A stretch of DNA of 9,088 nucleotides from positions 1-9,088 of the forward strand of contig CAYSPJ010000166.1 in NCBI GenBank assembly GCA_964432875.1. Reading direction: 5' to 3'. The translations under genes were made by a program, and so were the position numbers. The notes below the pieces were generated by a model. It ran no database searches and had not been told where the DNA came from. It saw only the letters and a list, made by a program, of their open reading frames with translations. Below, piece by piece: positions 6,396 through 9,088 of this stretch (position 1 is the first letter of the stretch; each line of letters begins with the position of its first letter). The stretch is from JACJYE01 sp964432875. GTDB lineage: Bacteria > Bacteroidota > Bacteroidia > Chitinophagales > Saprospiraceae.

Positions 6396-7640
6396 ATGAA
6401 AAAGAACCTTTTTGTTTTACCGCTTTTACTTTTAGCCTCTTTGTTAATGTGGCAGTGCCAACTGGAAGACGGGCCCAGCCCCCAAAACAACTTGACTTTT
6501 GACTGCCAAAAATCGCCTGCCGTCTGTACTTTAGGCCAGGCCAATAATGATTTTGGCTTCAAAATATTCCAGAAGCTGCACAGCCATGATCCGGCTGAAA
6601 ACCTCTTTATTTCGCCGACCAGCATCGCTACGGCCTTGACGATGGCCCTCAACGGCGCCCAGGGAGAGACGGCTGCCGAGATGAAAAGGATGCTGGAGCT
6701 GAACAACCTCAGCCTGGAAGAGGTGAATGCTGCTTATCAAGCCATGCTCCCCACCCTGCCCGCCCTGGATTATCAGGTTGATCTCAATATCGCCAACTCG
6801 CTGTGGTATCGCCGCGACTTCCCGGTCAAGCAATCCTTCCTCGATCTCAACCAGGAGTATTTCAAGAGCCAGGTCAGCCCCTTGGATTTTGATGACCCGG
6901 TGGCTAAAGATATCATCAACGGTTGGGTGGATAATCAGACCAAGGGACTGATCAACTCCATCGTGGATGAAATCCCGCAGGAAGCCATCATGTACCTCAT
7001 CAATGCCATCTACTTCAAAGGCAATTGGCGCAAATCCTTCGACCCGGAAAAAACCCACTCGGCTCCTTTCATCCGCAACGACGCTAGCGAAGTGCCGGTA
7101 CAGATGATGGATTTCGGCGGTACCGTAAGCCTGCCGCTATATATCGCGGAGCGCTGCTATGTCGTCGATTTGGCTTATGGCGATTCGGTCTATTCCATGA
7201 CGCTGATCGTGCCGCGCGAGGGTTATACGGTGGCAGATGTCATCAGCCAACTCGATGGCCAAAGCTGGAGACAATGGCTGGATGGACTGGAGGTGCAAGA
7301 ATTGCTCTTGCAAATGCCCAAGTTCAAAATGGAATACGAGCAAAACCTCAACCGGGCCCTGCAGGAATTGGGTATGACCAGCGCCTTCACCCCTCGCATG
7401 GCTGATTTTAGCAATATTGCCGAGGCGGAATTGTCCATTAGCCAGGTCAGGCACAAGTCTTACGTAGAGGTGGACGAACAAGGCACGACCGCAGCAGCCG
7501 TCACTTCCATTGAAATCGTGCTCACTTCAGCTCCATCTTACCCGACCATCATCCTCAACCGTCCGTTCCTTTTTGCGATCCGCGAAAACCAGGCTGGCAA
7601 TGTGCTCTTCCTGGGGAAAATGATGGACCCGCAGGAATGA
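6396..7640 (+). CDS. Exported inhibitory-type serpin (serine/cysteine protease inhibitor), putative lipoprotein
   Basis: 414-residue serpin from ATG 6396, chosen because it begins a clear signal peptide (MKKNLFVLPLLLLASLL). The frame is open to an ATG at 6303, but those 31 residues would bury the signal. Cys21 follows the hydrophobic stretch, but MWQC is a poor lipobox, so lipid anchoring is uncertain. Serpin motifs: FISPTSIATALTMALNGAQGET (from residue 71), NAIYFKGNW (203-211), LQELGMTSAF (322-331), the hinge EQGTTAAAVTS (361-371), NRPFLF (388-393) and FLGKMMDP (405-412). Gly363, Thr364 and the Ala run 366-368 are what inhibitory serpins need for loop insertion. Counting from the hinge gives Thr377 as P1, and counting back from NRPF gives Ala379, so the target may be an elastase- or subtilisin-like protease. 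The linker after the signal has two further Cys (37 and 44). It is divergent from the sulfatase gene; expected role is protection of the envelope from proteases. Confidence 0.92.
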   Translation: MKKNLFVLPLLLLASLLMWQCQLEDGPSPQNNLTFDCQKSPAVCTLGQANNDFGFKIFQKLHSHDPAENLFISPTSIATALTMALNGAQGETAAEMKRMLELNNLSLEEVNAAYQAMLPTLPALDYQVDLNIANSLWYRRDFPVKQSFLDLNQEYFKSQVSPLDFDDPVAKDIINGWVDNQTKGLINSIVDEIPQEAIMYLINAIYFKGNWRKSFDPEKTHSAPFIRNDASEVPVQMMDFGGTVSLPLYIAERCYVVDLAYGDSVYSMTLIVPREGYTVADVISQLDGQSWRQWLDGLEVQELLLQMPKFKMEYEQNLNRALQELGMTSAFTPRMADFSNIAEAELSISQVRHKSYVEVDEQGTTAAAVTSIEIVLTSAPSYPTIILNRPFLFAIRENQAGNVLFLGKMMDPQE

Positions 7641-7650
7641 TAGCGTGATT

Positions 7651-7664
7651 CTGCCAATTGGCAG
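7651..7664. repeat. 14-bp perfect palindrome CTGCCAATTGGCAG
   Basis: A fully self-complementary 14-mer begins 11 bases after the serpin stop. It has no loop and no following T tract, so it resembles a protein-binding dyad more than a terminator. It could also be the base of a small structure in the serpin 3' UTR. Function unknown. Confidence 0.35.
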
Positions 7665-7676
7665 CTCGTGCTGTTG

Positions 7677-7740
7677 GGGGGTGATTTATTCGTGCAATCC
7701 GGCCAGGTTGGGCCGCATCGCAGGCGGGTTGATCACCCCC
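7677..7740 (+). terminator. Possible structured terminator downstream of the serpin gene
   Basis: GGGGGTGAT (7677-7685) pairs with ATCACCCCC (7732-7740), closing a 46-base loop that itself contains CGGCC/GGCCG around AGGTTG. The following bases, TTATTCTC, are only moderately T-rich. The position, between the serpin stop and the desaturase promoter, fits a transcript end, but the large loop makes an intrinsic terminator doubtful. A regulatory RNA structure or operator pair is possible. Confidence 0.35.
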
Positions 7741-7800
7741 TTATTCTCATCCCTTTGTCAAAAAAGCGCTTTAGGCGGTACAGGGAGGCGGTTAATAGCG

Positions 7801-7808
7801 TACTTTTG
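7801..7808 (+). promoter_or_regulatory. Candidate Bacteroidota -7 promoter element (TACTTTTG) for the desaturase gene
   Basis: TACTTTTG matches the Bacteroidota sigma-ABfr -7 consensus TAnnTTTG exactly, 20 bp before the desaturase ATG. No TTTG/TTG -33 element is seen at the usual spacing; the nearest TTTG, at 7754-7757, is too far upstream. If used, it would give a very short leader of roughly 15 bases. The A run 7815-7821 would lie at or just after the transcription start. Confidence 0.4.
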
Positions 7809-7828
7809 AGGGGCAAAAAAATGCATGA

Positions 7829-8866
7829 ATGTCAGATCAAGAAATAAAGCAACAACTCAAAGACTGGAAAGCCATCGTCAAAAAGTATCAACAGCCCAGC
7901 CGCTGGCGAGCCTGGTGGCAGGTCATCAACACTTTCAGCCCTTTCCTGGCACTATGGGTGCTGATGTACTTTTCCCTAAACTGGTCGTACTGGATAACCC
8001 TGGGCTTGGCGGTGGTCAACGCGTTTTTTATGGCGCGCATCTTCATCATACAGCATGATTGTGGGCACCACTCCTTTTTCGGCTCCAAGCGCTGGAACAA
8101 TCTGATCGGCAGTTTTTGCAGTTTTTTCAGCACCATCCCCTTCAAGTATTGGTCGAAAATCCACAACTATCACCACGGCCATTCCGGTCAGCTCGACCCT
8201 GAGCCTCGTGATATAGGCGACGTACCCTTCCTCACCGTAGAGGAATTCCGCCAGCTGAACCGTTGGGGCCGCTTCAAGTACCGCTTGTTCCGCACGCCCT
8301 TTGTGCTCTTTGTAATCACCCCCATCGTGTACCTGAGCGGGCCGATGCGTTGGCCAACTATCAAGGTGCCGACGGTGCGCAATGCGCATTGGGCGCTTTT
8401 CCGCAACAACTTCTGTATAGCGGTGGTGTATGTGGGCCTGACCTGGTTGCTGGGCTGGGAATTCCTTTGGGTACAGGTGCCGATTATCATTTTCTTCGGC
8501 ACTATCGCCTTTTGGTTCTTCTACGTGCAGCATCAGCACGAAGAGACCTATAAAAAGTGGAAGCAGGAGTGGGATTATCTCGTGGCGGCCATCCGCGGCA
8601 GCACTTACTACAAGCTGCCCCGCCTTTTCCATTGGCTGACAGGCAATATCGGCTTCCACCACATTCATCATCTCAGCTCTTTTATCCCCAATTACAATCT
8701 GCCGCGTTGTGCCCGCGAAAACCCGATACTGCAGCGCTATGTGACGAGCATAACCTTCCGGGAGAGCCTGCGTTGCATTTTCAATAAACTCTGGGATGAA
8801 CAGCAGGAGCGCATGATTTCTTTCCGGGAGTTTTATCGCATGGAGCGCGCGCTTATGCAGGCCTAA
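7829..8866 (+). CDS. Membrane fatty acid desaturase (acyl-lipid desaturase family)
   Basis: 345-residue integral-membrane di-iron desaturase that introduces a cis double bond into membrane acyl chains, using O2 and an electron donor. Three conserved histidine boxes are complete: H76-DCG-H80-H81 (box 1), H112-NY-H115-H116 (box 2) and H277-HI-H280-H281 (box 3, followed by LSSFIPNYNL). A further pair, H235 and H237, lies in YVQHQHEE. Hydrophobic stretches at about 36-50, 54-75, 155-170 and 195-233 fit two membrane-spanning hairpins with the His boxes on the cytoplasmic side. The box pattern resembles Delta12/omega-type acyl-lipid desaturases (DesA-like), but position specificity cannot be read from sequence. 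There is no fused cytochrome b5 or ferredoxin domain. ATG 7829 is preceded by an out-of-frame ATG at 7825 and by GAGGGG at 7808-7813, too distant for a good Shine-Dalgarno. Monocistronic; likely role is membrane fluidity and cold adaptation. Confidence 0.94.
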   Translation: MSDQEIKQQLKDWKAIVKKYQQPSRWRAWWQVINTFSPFLALWVLMYFSLNWSYWITLGLAVVNAFFMARIFIIQHDCGHHSFFGSKRWNNLIGSFCSFFSTIPFKYWSKIHNYHHGHSGQLDPEPRDIGDVPFLTVEEFRQLNRWGRFKYRLFRTPFVLFVITPIVYLSGPMRWPTIKVPTVRNAHWALFRNNFCIAVVYVGLTWLLGWEFLWVQVPIIIFFGTIAFWFFYVQHQHEETYKKWKQEWDYLVAAIRGSTYYKLPRLFHWLTGNIGFHHIHHLSSFIPNYNLPRCARENPILQRYVTSITFRESLRCIFNKLWDEQQERMISFREFYRMERALMQA

Positions 8867-9088
8867 CCAATCGTAACGGGTTTCCTGCTATACTCACCCG
8901 GCTTGAGTTTTATCAGAGCCGCGGCTGTAGCCTGCCGCTGGGTGCACGTAGCGGCGACGAGCTTGTTCAGTATGTTTATGCTCCATCCCAAGCGGGCAAG
9001 GAATTGATGGACGTCAGGCCATTTATTGCCACGGCTATCATCACTTGTCCGTGTTTGACAAAAGCATTGCCGACGCTTATGAAAGCTC
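8867..9088. other. Right-edge region with no supportable gene
   Basis: These 222 bases follow the desaturase stop. A plus-strand frame from 8869 and a minus-strand frame ending with a TAG at 8863-8865 are both open to the window edge, about 73 codons each. Neither translation matches a family I recognise, and neither has a convincing start. A third frame (9009 onward, plus) gives GRQAIYCHGYHHLSVFDK but also lacks a start. There is no convincing terminator for the desaturase: CGGGT/ACCCG at 8877-8900 has only 5 bp, and AGCCGCGGCT (8917-8926) is a short palindrome. Confidence 0.5.

Noticed and set aside
7976..8671. 231-codon minus-strand frame antisense to the desaturase
   Set aside because: The plus-strand desaturase has all three His boxes; the antisense product has no recognisable features.
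8877..8900. Possible desaturase terminator CGGGT/ACCCG
   Set aside because: It has only 5 bp around a 14-base loop and no T tract.

Overview
This window most likely comes from a Bacteroidota chromosome, probably a marine or environmental, moderately GC-rich member such as a Saprospiria/Lewinella-like organism. That assignment is inference. It rests on a SulP transporter fused to a carbonic-anhydrase-like domain, a secreted sulfatase, a serpin with a lipoprotein-like leader, the absence of clear Shine-Dalgarno sequences before most starts, and one exact match (TACTTTTG) to the Bacteroidota -7 promoter element TAnnTTTG. There is no CRISPR array, RNA gene or recognisable transposase.

Layout from left to right: (1) 26-2287, minus strand: a three-part SulP anion transporter / STAS / beta-carbonic-anhydrase-like protein. 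(2) 2288-2574: a divergent intergenic region. (3) 2575-4308, plus strand: a complete phosphoglucomutase/phosphomannomutase-family enzyme, followed by a strong intrinsic terminator. (4) 4309-4530: a convergent intergenic region holding two perfect hairpins. (5) 4531-6132, minus strand: an exported Cys-type (formylglycine) sulfatase resembling N-acetylglucosamine-6-sulfatases. (6) 6133-6395: a divergent intergenic region with a third perfect long palindrome and a possible 23-codon leader ORF. (7) 6396-7640, plus strand: an exported, probably membrane-anchored inhibitory serpin. (8) 7641-7828: an intergenic region with inverted repeats and the promoter for the next gene. (9) 7829-8866, plus strand: a membrane fatty acid desaturase with the full set of histidine boxes. 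(10) 8867-9088: the right edge, without a gene I can support.

The five genes do not form an operon. They alternate in strand or are separated by about 190-290 bp, so each probably has its own promoter. Their roles are anion transport, hexose-phosphate interconversion, sulfated-glycan desulfation, extracytoplasmic protease inhibition and membrane-lipid unsaturation. No single pathway is evident. I see no clear undescribed multi-gene system. The most notable points are the carbonic-anhydrase domain of the SulP fusion, which has lost two of its three zinc ligands, and three long perfect palindromes with unrelated arm sequences in the intergenic regions. Only one of the three is a conventional terminator.
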